From NCBI RefSeq assembly GCF_000621165.1, contig NZ_JHZA01000001.1, positions 496,001 through 560,000 of the forward strand: a stretch of 64,000 nucleotides of DNA. The letters are read 5' to 3'. The position numbers and the translations under genes are program-made. This document shows, piece after piece, positions 45,842-54,420 of this stretch. The stretch's first letter is position 1. Every line of letters begins with the position of its first letter. This DNA comes from Enterovibrio calviensis DSM 14347. Its GTDB lineage: Bacteria > Pseudomonadota > Gammaproteobacteria > Enterobacterales > Vibrionaceae. Below the pieces are notes generated by a model. The model made no database searches and had not been told where the DNA came from. It was given only the letters and a program-made list of their open reading frames with translations.

Positions 45842-45887
45842 TCTCATTCTGACAATGAATATGAGAAACACCCCTGTGGTGTTTCTC
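45842..45887. promoter_or_regulatory. Candidate SypG-binding cluster upstream of sypA
   Basis: TCTCATTCTGACAATG starts at 45842, 63 bp upstream of the -24 element. Next to it a perfect palindrome (GAGAAACACC-CCTGT-GGTGTTTCTC, 45863-45887) carries two further TTCTC-type half-sites in opposite orientation. There is no T run, so it does not look like a terminator. Confidence 0.55.
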
Positions 45888-46019
45888 GTGCATTCACTCT
45901 CATGCTAATAATGGGTAAGCGATTGATTTCGTTTGTATCTAAATAGATCCACCTGTCTACTATTAAAGATAGTGTGAATTCTTCAAAAAGCGACACGGGT
46001 TTGCGGCTAAAAATCTGCG

Positions 46020-47843
46020 TTATGTATTGAAACTGATATGTTTTCGTCCCATCCAGTTTGTAATGGCTTGGATCATGGTTTGCTTGTTGACGGGCTTAGC
46101 CAGAAAATCGTCCATACCCACTTGTTTACATTTATTTCTATCGTGAGCGGTGACGTTTGCTGTCATGGCAAGGATAGGCATGGTTCTGCCTTGTTCGTTG
46201 AGATGGCGAATGGTCTCACAGGCAGCAAAACCATCCATTTCTGGCATCTGTAAGTCCATGAGAATCAACTCATAGTGTGAGTTTTCGATAGCATCGATAG
46301 CTTCTTGTCCATTGCACGCAATGGAGACGACAAAACCAGCGCTCTCTAACATGGTGCGAGCGACGAGTTGATTGGCGGGGTTGTCTTCAACCAATAGAAT
46401 ATTGTTGGGCCTATGTGTCTTGAAGACTTTCTTCTGTATCTCTTTGCTAGAAGAGTGCTCTGGGTATCGCATGTCGCAAGGCAGAATGATGGTAAATTCG
46501 CTACCAATATCTAAGCGGCTTTCAAGTGTCAGCTCCCCACCGATTAATTCCACAAGACGTTTTGATATGGCCAGCCCCATACCGACGCCCCCGTAGGTGC
46601 GAGAGAATGTGGGGTCTTTTTGTGTGAAGGGCTCGAAAATAGCCTCTCTATCAACTTGCGCTATACCTATCCCTGAATCGCAGATTTGCAGTTTTAACCC
46701 CGAAGGGTAGGCATGGCTCAGGGTTAATTCTATTTCTCCTTCTTGCGTGAACTTGAGGGCGTTTCCAACAATATTGGTGAGTACTTGAGAGAGTTTGCCT
46801 TTGTCTGTGTATGCGATGATGCGATGGTTTAATCGTTCATCGAATATTAACGAGATATTTTTTGTCGTGGCATTCTTTTCGAACATTGAAAGCACATGCT
46901 CGCCCAGCTCAGCAACATCAAATTCTTCGTTTCGTACATCCAGCGAACCAATATCCAACTTGGAATAGTCCAAAATATCGTTTAACTGGTTGAGCAGAAG
47001 GTTAGCTGAATCGTTCGCCATGGTGATGAGAACCTTGCAGTGTGGAGGCAATCTTTCCTCTTTGAGTATGTCTACGGCACCCAAAATGGCGTTCATTGGC
47101 GTTCTTATTTCATGGCTCATGCTGGCAATAAATTGGGATTTGGCAATGTTGGCCGCTTCAGCAGCTTCTCTCGCTTCACTCAGTTCTTGCTCTCGTTGTT
47201 GTTGTTCGTGGATGTGTTTATCTAGCTCGTCGACACAGAAATTCAAACGCGTCATCTCATTGTCGCTAGAGGTTTGATTTTCTTGACTGTTTGAAAGGGT
47301 TTGCAAACGACCAGAAATACGAGCCAATGGTTTGAATACAAGGAAATGAGAGACAACCACGACGAGCGTACTGAGCAATAAGACAACCAGAGCGGAAAAG
47401 TATCGAATTTGTTCACTATGGAGTGCGATATCTTCAAGCATTTGTTTTTTGCTCATGGATATCTGCATAAACCCAATGTGCTTATCGTCGGCACTGATGG
47501 GGTTGACGAAGTTCAACGCCATCGGGTTATTATCATGAGGCTTGTCGCCCCATTGTCCGATTTCCACGCCATCGTTGGTCACGATAGAGACATAACAAAG
47601 GTCAGGGTAGTGCTTAGCCATGAGCAACAACTTTTCATTTAACACACCCGACTCTTGCGTTGTCATGTTTTCTGAAAGCGCAGAGATCAATGCACTAAAA
47701 TTTGCACGGATTTGCATGTCCATCCGGCTTTCAAGATAGTTGCGTTCTATTTGCCCAGCGACATTGCTCGCGAGATAGCTGATGCCAGCAGTAAGTAAAA
47801 TGACTGACACAATATATTTCGCCCAAAGCGATAACCTCTGCAT
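46020..47843 (-). CDS. Hybrid sensor histidine kinase without Hpt domain, next to sypA
   Basis: 607 residues from the ATG at 47843, chosen because AAGGAGG lies 6 nt upstream; the frame stays open to 48089 but that part looks non-coding. A first membrane helix ([21 protein letters not shown]), a periplasmic sensor of ~120 residues, a second helix ([20 protein letters not shown]), a short HAMP-like/coiled linker, HisKA with His244, HATPase ([16 protein letters not shown]) and a receiver with Asp530. It stops right after the receiver: no Hpt. A role in syp control through an Hpt on another protein, such as SypF, is inferred from position and promoter. RscS plays such a role in V. fischeri but has its own Hpt and is unlinked. 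Confidence 0.88.
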   Translation of the reverse strand: MQRLSLWAKYIVSVILLTAGISYLASNVAGQIERNYLESRMDMQIRANFSALISALSENMTTQESGVLNEKLLLMAKHYPDLCYVSIVTNDGVEIGQWGDKPHDNNPMALNFVNPISADDKHIGFMQISMSKKQMLEDIALHSEQIRYFSALVVLLLSTLVVVVSHFLVFKPLARISGRLQTLSNSQENQTSSDNEMTRLNFCVDELDKHIHEQQQREQELSEAREAAEAANIAKSQFIASMSHEIRTPMNAILGAVDILKEERLPPHCKVLITMANDSANLLLNQLNDILDYSKLDIGSLDVRNEEFDVAELGEHVLSMFEKNATTKNISLIFDERLNHRIIAYTDKGKLSQVLTNIVGNALKFTQEGEIELTLSHAYPSGLKLQICDSGIGIAQVDREAIFEPFTQKDPTFSRTYGGVGMGLAISKRLVELIGGELTLESRLDIGSEFTIILPCDMRYPEHSSSKEIQKKVFKTHRPNNILLVEDNPANQLVARTMLESAGFVVSIACNGQEAIDAIENSHYELILMDLQMPEMDGFAACETIRHLNEQGRTMPILAMTANVTAHDRNKCKQVGMDDFLAKPVNKQTMIQAITNWMGRKHISFNT

Positions 47844-48217
47844 GTTTTGCCTCCTTCGGGCCATGTGCGTCATTCCTGTTCTCACTTTGACAGCAAGGCT
47901 GAACGTCAGATTAGGAATGTCTGTGTGATACGGCGTTGAATGGGCCGTAACGTCCTTTATTACCCTATCTATGCACGTAGCTTGCCAATCTGTTGGTTTG
48001 ACCAAATTTAGTGGCGGGTCGTTATCGTCGGTGATGCTGATGGTGATGGTTGTTGGAAGAGGTGGTAGTGAGGACGGAGGCACTGGCAATAGGTGGGGGA
48101 TTAGGGCAACAAAAGACGGGAGTCATTCACTGCGACAAAAACTGCAAATCTCAGCATTAAACCACAGCACTAAATCACGGCACCAAATCACATCGTTGAG
48201 TTACCGCAGTGGTGTTG
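47844..48217. other. Intergenic region between sypL and the hybrid kinase gene
   Basis: These ~374 bp carry no supported gene. They contain the sigma-54-like site at 47972-47987. A long Pro/Thr-rich open frame continues upstream of the kinase start but resembles no protein. Confidence 0.45.
47972..47987 (-). promoter_or_regulatory. Sigma-54-like promoter of the hybrid kinase gene
   Basis: On the minus strand the site reads TGGCAAGCTACGTGCA, with TGGCA at -24, GTGCA at -12 and correct spacing. It would give a ~118-nt leader. No palindromic enhancer candidate was found at 63 or 74 bp upstream. Confidence 0.5.
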
Positions 48218-49732
48218 CTATCGGCGGCCTGGCGGTGTTGCCTGATTCTTAGCTTCGTCAGAAGGTGGGTGAGGTTCTGTATCCGTATTTCCGTCGGGTG
48301 GGCTGTCATCACTGAGGTGACTCTCTGCCTTTAACCTCGCTTCTTCGACTTTGACGTAGTGGGCGACAGACGCTGTCAGAGCAACCAAAATGTAGATTGG
48401 CCAAGTGAACCCCTGTGTGAGGAAGGTGCCTGACACACAGAAGGCAATAATGCCCGAGAACAATCCTTCCGAAATACAGCGAACCACGGGAGGGTAAACA
48501 TCGGATTTTTGGGTGACTAGAGAGACCGTTTTTTGCGCCGAGCGAAACACAATAAAGGTCATGGACAAAAACGCAGTCAGGCCTAAAAAGCCTGTCTCTC
48601 CTAGCACACCAAACCACGTGCTATGAACCGCATGGTTTAGGCCATCCCAATGTGGCGAATAAAAGAAGTAGTTGAAGTAGAAATTGTTCAGGCCCACGCC
48701 AGAGAACGGGTTGTCGACCGCCATGAAAAAGGCGGCTTCCCACGCGTAAAGGCGACCTTTTGCTGATTCATCTAAGCCGTCTTCGGCAGCACCGCCTGAT
48801 TTACGGCCACTGATCCCAGCTACCATGAACAAGATCAAACACAAGAGTCCCCCCACGCTGAACAGCAAGGTTTTAGATTTCACGCGTCGCCAAGCGATCG
48901 TGCCGACGGCCGACAGAATACCCAGTATGCCGCCACGGCTTTGTGTGCCAATAATGGCGATAAACAGTGCGATAGCAGTGACTAAGCCAATAAAGCGCGC
49001 TTTTTTGGGTAAACCCGACGTGATGGTAATGCTCACCGCAAACGAGAACGGGAACAAAAGCACGAGCGCCAAATCATTGGGGTCGCCCAATACAGAGCCT
49101 AACTCTCTACCGACAGTGACACGGGTTTCTTCCACCATGCCTATGCCGTTCACCTTGTTGAAAATGGTTACCATAGCAACAGACAAGCCTGAAGCCACAA
49201 TCATGATCAACGCGTTGCGATAGTGTTTTGCATGACACAGTAACCATGCAAGGGCGGGTGTCATGATGCCAATTTTGACGTAGATGTTTTTGTAGTACGC
49301 AAATGCCTCACCGGTATTGCTCGCTAGAGGCACACCAATTGTAACCAGCAGCAAGAAGACATAGAAACTGTTGAGCTCCTTGCTGTGAAACATCTTTATC
49401 TTGCCGCTCAGGCCGATATGCCATGCCAAGGTGGTGAGCGTGCCCAAAGACAGCATGAGCGGAATTTTCAACGAATACAGAGGGGCAAATGCTTCATGAA
49501 GGCGGAAGAACGAAAACGCAATGAACAAGAGCCCAAACAAGACAGGTTGTGAAAGCGTGATCAGCAGGGCAATGGGCAGTAAGCCAACAACTAACGGAAT
49601 AATCGGGTGCGGAATGATCAGCCATACCACACACGTTAGCGCGACAAATAGTGCGGTTACGTGTACGAAATGGGTTCTGAGCCGCACTAGCAGCATGTTT
49701 TGCTGCTCGCTTATCCAGCTAAGTAGTTGCAT
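48218..49732 (-). CDS. sypL: O-antigen ligase/polymerase family protein, relocated SypL
   Basis: 504 residues from the ATG at 49732; a GTG at 49741 is possible. About 10-12 membrane segments with the Wzy_C/O-antigen ligase domain: long periplasmic loop around 310-360 (GRLYAWEAAFFMAVDNPFSG, with VGLNNFYFNYFF and a conserved His in HSTWFG). The C-terminal tail is hydrophilic and rich in Pro, Asp and Ser. In V. fischeri this family member lies between sypK and sypM, where there is a gene-free gap here. A perfect sigma-54 promoter lies just upstream, so regulation with syp is very likely. It would polymerise or transfer the Syp glycan in the periplasm. Confidence 0.82.
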   Translation of the reverse strand: MQLLSWISEQQNMLLVRLRTHFVHVTALFVALTCVVWLIIPHPIIPLVVGLLPIALLITLSQPVLFGLLFIAFSFFRLHEAFAPLYSLKIPLMLSLGTLTTLAWHIGLSGKIKMFHSKELNSFYVFLLLVTIGVPLASNTGEAFAYYKNIYVKIGIMTPALAWLLCHAKHYRNALIMIVASGLSVAMVTIFNKVNGIGMVEETRVTVGRELGSVLGDPNDLALVLLFPFSFAVSITITSGLPKKARFIGLVTAIALFIAIIGTQSRGGILGILSAVGTIAWRRVKSKTLLFSVGGLLCLILFMVAGISGRKSGGAAEDGLDESAKGRLYAWEAAFFMAVDNPFSGVGLNNFYFNYFFYSPHWDGLNHAVHSTWFGVLGETGFLGLTAFLSMTFIVFRSAQKTVSLVTQKSDVYPPVVRCISEGLFSGIIAFCVSGTFLTQGFTWPIYILVALTASVAHYVKVEEARLKAESHLSDDSPPDGNTDTEPHPPSDEAKNQATPPGRR

Positions 49733-49767
49733 TAAAAGCACTCTTTACTCTGACTAGTATATGGTAG

Positions 49768-49783
49768 AGCAAAGTACGTGCCA
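49768..49783 (-). promoter_or_regulatory. Sigma-54 promoter of relocated sypL
   Basis: On the minus strand the site reads TGGCACGTACTTTGCT, the best match to the sigma-54 consensus in the window. The expected start is ~25 nt before the ATG. Confidence 0.88.
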
Positions 49784-49850
49784 TAAGGTGTATAGAAAAT
49801 TTACACAAGGTTATCAGTGGGTTATGAAATTATTTGGATAGCAAATAAAA

Positions 49851-49880
49851 GAAAACCGCGCATGGAGATGCGCGGTTTTC
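49851..49880. terminator. Bidirectional terminator after the aspartoacylase-like gene
   Basis: A perfect 13-bp stem (GAAAACCGCGCAT / ATGCGCGGTTTTC) with a 4-nt loop, bounded by A- and T-rich ends. Confidence 0.82.
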
Positions 49881-49941
49881 TTATTTTGCATGTCAATTCG
49901 ACAGAAGCGGCGGAAATTCCGTGCCGCGGCTTCTCATGCCC

Positions 49942-50943
49942 TTATTCTGGGTGAATCAAGCGAATGGTCATTGCGCCAGCTGCGCGCATGGATTCCACAT
50001 TAATACTTAAAACAACCGCTGATTCAGGCGCACGGTAGTGATGTACTTCTTCGCCAAAGCTATCGTATTGAATCGCGAGAAGTTGGTCGGTTTCCACGTG
50101 CTGCATCAGTGACACCTGCGGCAAAATGAACCCACCTTGCACGGCTTTTAATGTGGAGACGCGTGAGCTTTCAATGGCTTTTTCGGTTGGGTCTGGTGTG
50201 CCATCAATCATTTGGTAGTGTTTGAAAATGTTCATCGCACCATTGACAGCACGGTCAATCATGACGGTATCGGTGTAACGACCGACTCCAATTTCCACCG
50301 TAATGCTTGGAATGTGGTTTTGATTCCATACGGTTTCAAGGATGCCGGGATCGCCTGGGTCATCCAATATCGCATCAGGGTTCATCAAGCGTGCCATTTG
50401 AAGGGCATCATCAAGACGGTAATCCGCAAAGGCATAAAGCGGGTAAGCCGTGCCTGACGTTTGCGTGTGCAGATCAATGGCAAGTTCAGCGTTCGGCTTC
50501 AGCAGCTTATACCAAATGGGGTGCAAATAGCGTTGGGCTTCATTGCCGTCAGGGTTGCCTGGGAAGTGGCGATTGAGGTTGCCGCAAGACACGTCAGGGT
50601 CAGAAGAGAAAAAGTCGCGGCTGTGGTTGAGCATGCCGGTTAGGTTCACCGTTGGGACAATGGTAACGCACCCTGCAATGTCTTTGTCTTGCAGTGATCG
50701 CGCAATGGCTTGAGCGGCCAAAACACCATTGTATTCATCGCCATGCACGCCCGCGGTAATAACGATCTTTTTTCCCGCTTTTTGGCCTTTGAACACCCAT
50801 ACAGGTAAATGCTGTGATTGCGCTAGCGCATTGGTCGCGGCGCGAAACCAGAACTTGTGTTGTCCTGCTTCAAGCGTGTTGACATCTAAAGCGCTGATCA
50901 CCGCCAGCCCGTCGATTTGATTACCTTCAATGATTGTTGTCAT
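49942..50943 (-). CDS. Succinylglutamate desuccinylase/aspartoacylase family zinc hydrolase
   Basis: 333 residues. The AstE/AspA (PF04952) zinc site is visible: GVHGDEYNG with His67 and Glu70, and the later DLHTQ giving the third ligand. NLNRHFPG is also typical. A C-terminal lipoyl-like barrel (PESAVVLSINVESMRAAGAM) completes the fold. Such enzymes remove acyl groups from N-acyl amino acids. It lies just downstream of a YfcC-type transporter on the same strand, suggesting uptake and hydrolysis of one substrate. A terminator between them means they need not be one transcript. The substrate is unknown. Confidence 0.87.
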   Translation of the reverse strand: MTTIIEGNQIDGLAVISALDVNTLEAGQHKFWFRAATNALAQSQHLPVWVFKGQKAGKKIVITAGVHGDEYNGVLAAQAIARSLQDKDIAGCVTIVPTVNLTGMLNHSRDFFSSDPDVSCGNLNRHFPGNPDGNEAQRYLHPIWYKLLKPNAELAIDLHTQTSGTAYPLYAFADYRLDDALQMARLMNPDAILDDPGDPGILETVWNQNHIPSITVEIGVGRYTDTVMIDRAVNGAMNIFKHYQMIDGTPDPTEKAIESSRVSTLKAVQGGFILPQVSLMQHVETDQLLAIQYDSFGEEVHHYRAPESAVVLSINVESMRAAGAMTIRLIHPE

Positions 50944-50992
50944 AACTGCGTGTCGCCATACTTCTAAGTGGTTCGAGTTAACATTCGATTTG

Positions 50993-51019
50993 AAAAAGGC
51001 GAGATAATTATCTCGCCTT
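50993..51019 (-). terminator. Terminator after yfcC-type gene
   Basis: A perfect 24-bp palindrome (AAGGCGAGATAA / TTATCTCGCCTT), followed on the minus strand by a T run, between the YfcC and aspartoacylase-like genes. Confidence 0.78.
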
Positions 51020-51054
51020 CTTTGTGTTCATTAGTGGTTCAGAGCACTGATGAT

Positions 51055-52584
51055 TTAGGCAAAGCCCATCATGTGCGCGCCCACTACCGTGACACTTGCA
51101 ATGACAAAAAGCAACAGCATAAAGCGCCACACAAACTTCGCCCAGTTGCCCCAATCAATGCGACAAACACCCAGTGTCGCCATCAAAGAAGCCGACGTTG
51201 GTACGATGATGTTGGTGAAGCCATCACCCAACTGGAACGCCAGTACCGCCACTTGGCGAGATACGCCAGCGATATCAGACAACGGAGCCAGCAATGGCAT
51301 AGTTAGCGCCGCTTGGCCTGATCCTGATGTCACGAAGAAGTTGAACACAGACTGGAACACATACATCAACCACGCTGCCGCGGCAGAAGGAAGTTCGCTT
51401 ATCGCGCTGCCTGCATTGTGCAAAATGGTGTTGAGCACACTTGGGTCTTCCGAGCCACCACCTAGCAACAACAATACGCCTTTCGCGAAACCGACCAAAA
51501 GAGCCGGAGCCAGCATGATACCAGCGCCTTCTTTAAAGGCATCCGCGACGTCATTGGCAGTCATATTGTTGAGCTTGAACAGCATGGCGATAATCGCCAC
51601 CACAAAGCCCATGGTGAAGAACTGAGAGGCGATTTCTGGAATGTACCATGCGTGTGCAACCACACCCCAAACCACCCAAATCGTGGTGGCAAGTACGGTC
51701 AGAATTACCAGCGTGTCACCAAAGCCCCAGCGAGCTTCATTCTCTTCTTGCGCTTTGTCTTTCAAATAAGCATCAGAGGCAAAACTGTAAGAAGCTTGTG
51801 GGTTCGCTTTGATTTTGGACGCATACATCATGGTAAAACCGATACCAATGAGGGTAAACGCAGCCCACATAACCATGCGGAATGTCATGCCGGACAGTAC
51901 AGGAACGCCCGCGATACCTTGCGCGATCGCCACAGAGAATGGGTTCATCCACGAGGTAGCAAAACCAACCTGCGTCGCCACATAAGTCACCATCACGGTA
52001 GTAATACCGTCGTAACCAAGGCGAACCATCAAAGGTGCGATGATGATGGCAAACGCGACCGCTTCTTCACCCATACCGAATACTGCACCGCCAAGCGAGA
52101 ACAGCGAAAACAGGACTGGGATGAACAGCGCTTCGCTGCCTTTGGTCTTGTCGATAAGTTTCAAGATGCCGTTATCAATGGTACCTGTGCGCATGACAAC
52201 GCCAAATGCCCCACCGATAATCAGCATGAACATGATCACACCAATCGCTGAGCCCCATTTGGAGCCTGATACCAGACCTTCAAACGGGAAGTTCATCAAG
52301 CCAATGCCGCCGCCAGAGGCGAAGAACTGGACTTGGTTGTAAACCACATCACCGTTTTCGTCAGTGACCAAACGGAAAGACTCAGGGTTGATCACGGTGC
52401 GGCTTTTTTCAGCGCCATCAACCATGAACGAAACCTGCTGGCTATCGAACTGACCAACAGGGATCAGGTAGGTCATCGCTGCAGCCAGAAGGCCGACAAT
52501 GAAAATCAAAATCAGGGTGTCAGGCATTTGCCATTTCTTCTGGCCAGCCACCTCATTTTGGGTTTGAACGTGTGTTTGAGACAT
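51055..52584 (-). CDS. YfcC family membrane transporter
   Basis: 509 residues with about 12 membrane segments. It belongs to the YfcC/DcuC-like family (PF03606): PDTLILIFIVGLLAAAMTYLIPVGQF near the N-terminus, a GGAVFGMGEEAVAFAII loop and a C-terminal NIIVPTSASLMATLGV motif. Members are predicted carriers for basic amino acids, dipeptides or C4-dicarboxylates. Pairing with the acyl-amino-acid hydrolase gene suggests an amino acid derivative, which is inference. Confidence 0.87.
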   Translation of the reverse strand: MSQTHVQTQNEVAGQKKWQMPDTLILIFIVGLLAAAMTYLIPVGQFDSQQVSFMVDGAEKSRTVINPESFRLVTDENGDVVYNQVQFFASGGGIGLMNFPFEGLVSGSKWGSAIGVIMFMLIIGGAFGVVMRTGTIDNGILKLIDKTKGSEALFIPVLFSLFSLGGAVFGMGEEAVAFAIIIAPLMVRLGYDGITTVMVTYVATQVGFATSWMNPFSVAIAQGIAGVPVLSGMTFRMVMWAAFTLIGIGFTMMYASKIKANPQASYSFASDAYLKDKAQEENEARWGFGDTLVILTVLATTIWVVWGVVAHAWYIPEIASQFFTMGFVVAIIAMLFKLNNMTANDVADAFKEGAGIMLAPALLVGFAKGVLLLLGGGSEDPSVLNTILHNAGSAISELPSAAAAWLMYVFQSVFNFFVTSGSGQAALTMPLLAPLSDIAGVSRQVAVLAFQLGDGFTNIIVPTSASLMATLGVCRIDWGNWAKFVWRFMLLLFVIASVTVVGAHMMGFA

Positions 52585-52893
52585 TCCATCATTCTCAATA
52601 TAAAAGGGGCATAAAATGTCGTTAAATACGAATAAAAAGTCAATTAAATTAACGCTGAGGACATGGATAATCGATGATTACTTATTTTCGCTCAAATACC
52701 AGCCGAAACGACTGATTACAAAATAAACAACATGTGGGTGTGGCATTGGAGGAAGAGGAGGATAATCCAAATGGGAAAAAAAAGTGCCTTTGTCGCTTTC
52801 AACAAGGCGATGGGCAGGAGAAAGAAAAAAGGCTGCGATTGAATAGATACGCAGCCTTTGTTCGTAGAATGCTGATTACAGCATGAGCGGAGA
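52585..52893. other. Intergenic region upstream of yfcC-type gene
   Basis: No gene is seen. It should hold the yfcC promoter. At 52822-52859 a 10-bp stem (AAAGGCTGCG / CGCAGCCTTT) with a T run on the minus strand is a terminator for the EamA gene. Confidence 0.6.
52822..52859 (-). terminator. Terminator after EamA transporter gene
   Basis: The stem AAAGGCTGCG / CGCAGCCTTT has a 12-nt loop; the minus strand continues with TTTTTTCTTTC. Confidence 0.78.
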
Positions 52894-53769
52894 TTAGCGC
52901 AGCGACAATGTCGGCGCTTTCATCACCAAGTACACCGCCATCGCGCAACACGCGAAGCCAATCAATGTGGCACCAGAAAAGGCTTCATCGAAAAACAGCC
53001 AACCTTGCATTGCGGCTAATGGCGGAACCAGATAAATGTAAGACGTCACCTTGGACGCAGCGCCTTGAGCTACCATGTAGAGATACAACAACACCGCGAC
53101 CACTGACAACACGAGTACTGACCACAACATGGTTAGGGTGAAGGTTAGCGTCCACGTGACTTCAACACCTTCAATCAGCCAAACAATCGGTAAGAACACG
53201 AAGACTGCCGCGACATATTGCCACATGGCAGAGGCCACCAAATTCATTCCCTGACAGAAGCGTTTTTGATAAAGAGTTCCGAACGTAATGCCAAGCAGGG
53301 CTGAGCCAACAAAGATGTAAGCATAAAGTGGCTGCGCATCAATCCCCCAACTCATTTTGCCTTGTACCACGAAGGCAATACCGATAATCCCAGCCGCAAG
53401 CCCTAGCCATTGGGCAGTATTGAGCTTTTCTGAAGACGTGTTTACCACGATCACTGCCGTGAGTATTGGTTGAAGACCGACTAGCAAAGATGAAAGGCCA
53501 GCTGGCATGCCAAGCCCAATGGCGGCGAACACGCCCCCTAAATAAAATCCGTGGATGAGTAACCCAGAGGCGAGCGCATGGACAATCTGCATGCCTTTTG
53601 GCATCACCGGTTTCATGACCATTAAAATCGCGATGAAGACTAATACGTTCAGCGCCATGCGAATTAGCAGAAAGGTAGCAGCATTGGAGTCAATAAGGCC
53701 AAACTTCGCCCCGACAAATCCGGTACTCCAGAGCAAAACGAAAAAGAAGGGTATGGCTTTATTGAGCAT
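52894..53769 (-). CDS. EamA/DMT family transporter
   Basis: 291 residues from the ATG at 53769, with AAGGA upstream; the frame opens earlier at 53880 but the added 37 residues are not membrane-like and lack family features. Ten membrane segments in two EamA repeats (WSTGFVGAKFGL near the start; WQYVAAVFVFLPIVWL in the second half). Such proteins export amino acids or other metabolites. The substrate is not inferable. Confidence 0.88.
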   Translation of the reverse strand: MLNKAIPFFFVLLWSTGFVGAKFGLIDSNAATFLLIRMALNVLVFIAILMVMKPVMPKGMQIVHALASGLLIHGFYLGGVFAAIGLGMPAGLSSLLVGLQPILTAVIVVNTSSEKLNTAQWLGLAAGIIGIAFVVQGKMSWGIDAQPLYAYIFVGSALLGITFGTLYQKRFCQGMNLVASAMWQYVAAVFVFLPIVWLIEGVEVTWTLTFTLTMLWSVLVLSVVAVLLYLYMVAQGAASKVTSYIYLVPPLAAMQGWLFFDEAFSGATLIGFACCAMAVYLVMKAPTLSLR

Positions 53770-54001
53770 GAAATAGCAATCCTTGGCGTAAATATGAGCA
53801 TTTTTGCGTAGTGGGGAATTAGAACGCATATCGGTAAGCGTCTCAACCTTAGAATGGTCAAGGTTATTGAATGGAATCATCGAGTCTTCTTATAAGAGGC
53901 AAGTGACAGATTTAAAAGTTAACAAATTGAAAGGTTAATAGGCTGATAGGTGATGGAGAAAAACAAAGAACAAGAGGGTCAGGGTCTGATTGGTAGACAC
54001 A

Positions 54002-54027
54002 AAAAGTGGACGATATCGTCCACTTTT
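54002..54027. terminator. Terminator palindrome after ABM gene
   Basis: A perfect 26-bp palindrome (AAAAGTGGACGAT / ATCGTCCACTTTT) with T runs on both strands lies between the EamA and ABM genes. Confidence 0.75.
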
Positions 54028-54066
54028 GCTCATAGATCGCTTTTGCTCGTGAGAGTTGCGCGGTGA

Positions 54067-54357
54067 TCAGTTGATTACATGCATTTCCTTCACGGTGAAG
54101 CTGGTGACTGCGCCGTCAGTTGCTGTCAAATAATCAGCAAGATGCTGAGCATTCATGTGTGTTTGCCACAGGTCGCGGTTAACCCAATTTTCGTAAAACA
54201 TGAAATGTGCGGGGTTATCGTTATCTTGATGCAAATCGTATTGCAGGCAGCCTTCTTCAGCGCGAGTGATGTCAATAAGCTTCAAAAGCTCTGCTTTCAC
54301 CAAATCAATGCTGTCTTCGTTGGCGATAATGTTTGCGACGATGGTTAACTGTGTCAT
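54067..54357 (-). CDS. Antibiotic biosynthesis monooxygenase (ABM)/YgiN-like protein
   Basis: 96 residues, a single dimeric ferredoxin-like ABM domain (PF03992): LLKLIDITRAEEGCLQYDLHQDNDNPAHFMFYENW and FTVKEM at the end. Related to the quinol monooxygenase YgiN. It lies 63 bp downstream of the quinone-oxidoreductase-like gene on the same strand, so the two may act together on quinones or reactive carbonyls. Confidence 0.88.
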   Translation of the reverse strand: MTQLTIVANIIANEDSIDLVKAELLKLIDITRAEEGCLQYDLHQDNDNPAHFMFYENWVNRDLWQTHMNAQHLADYLTATDGAVTSFTVKEMHVIN

Positions 54358-54420
54358 GTTTAGTCCTTTTTCTGGAGCGTAAAATCGAACGCATTTTTGT
54401 CTGCGTGTCTTGTGATAGTG

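Noticed and set aside
45863-45887. Perfect hairpin after the hybrid kinase as a terminator
   Set aside because: No T run follows on either strand; half-sites resembling the SypG element suggest a regulatory role instead.
47844-48089. An 82-residue N-terminal extension of the hybrid kinase
   Set aside because: The extension is Pro/Thr-rich and unlike any domain, it covers the sigma-54-like site, and a strong ribosome-binding site marks the ATG at 47843.
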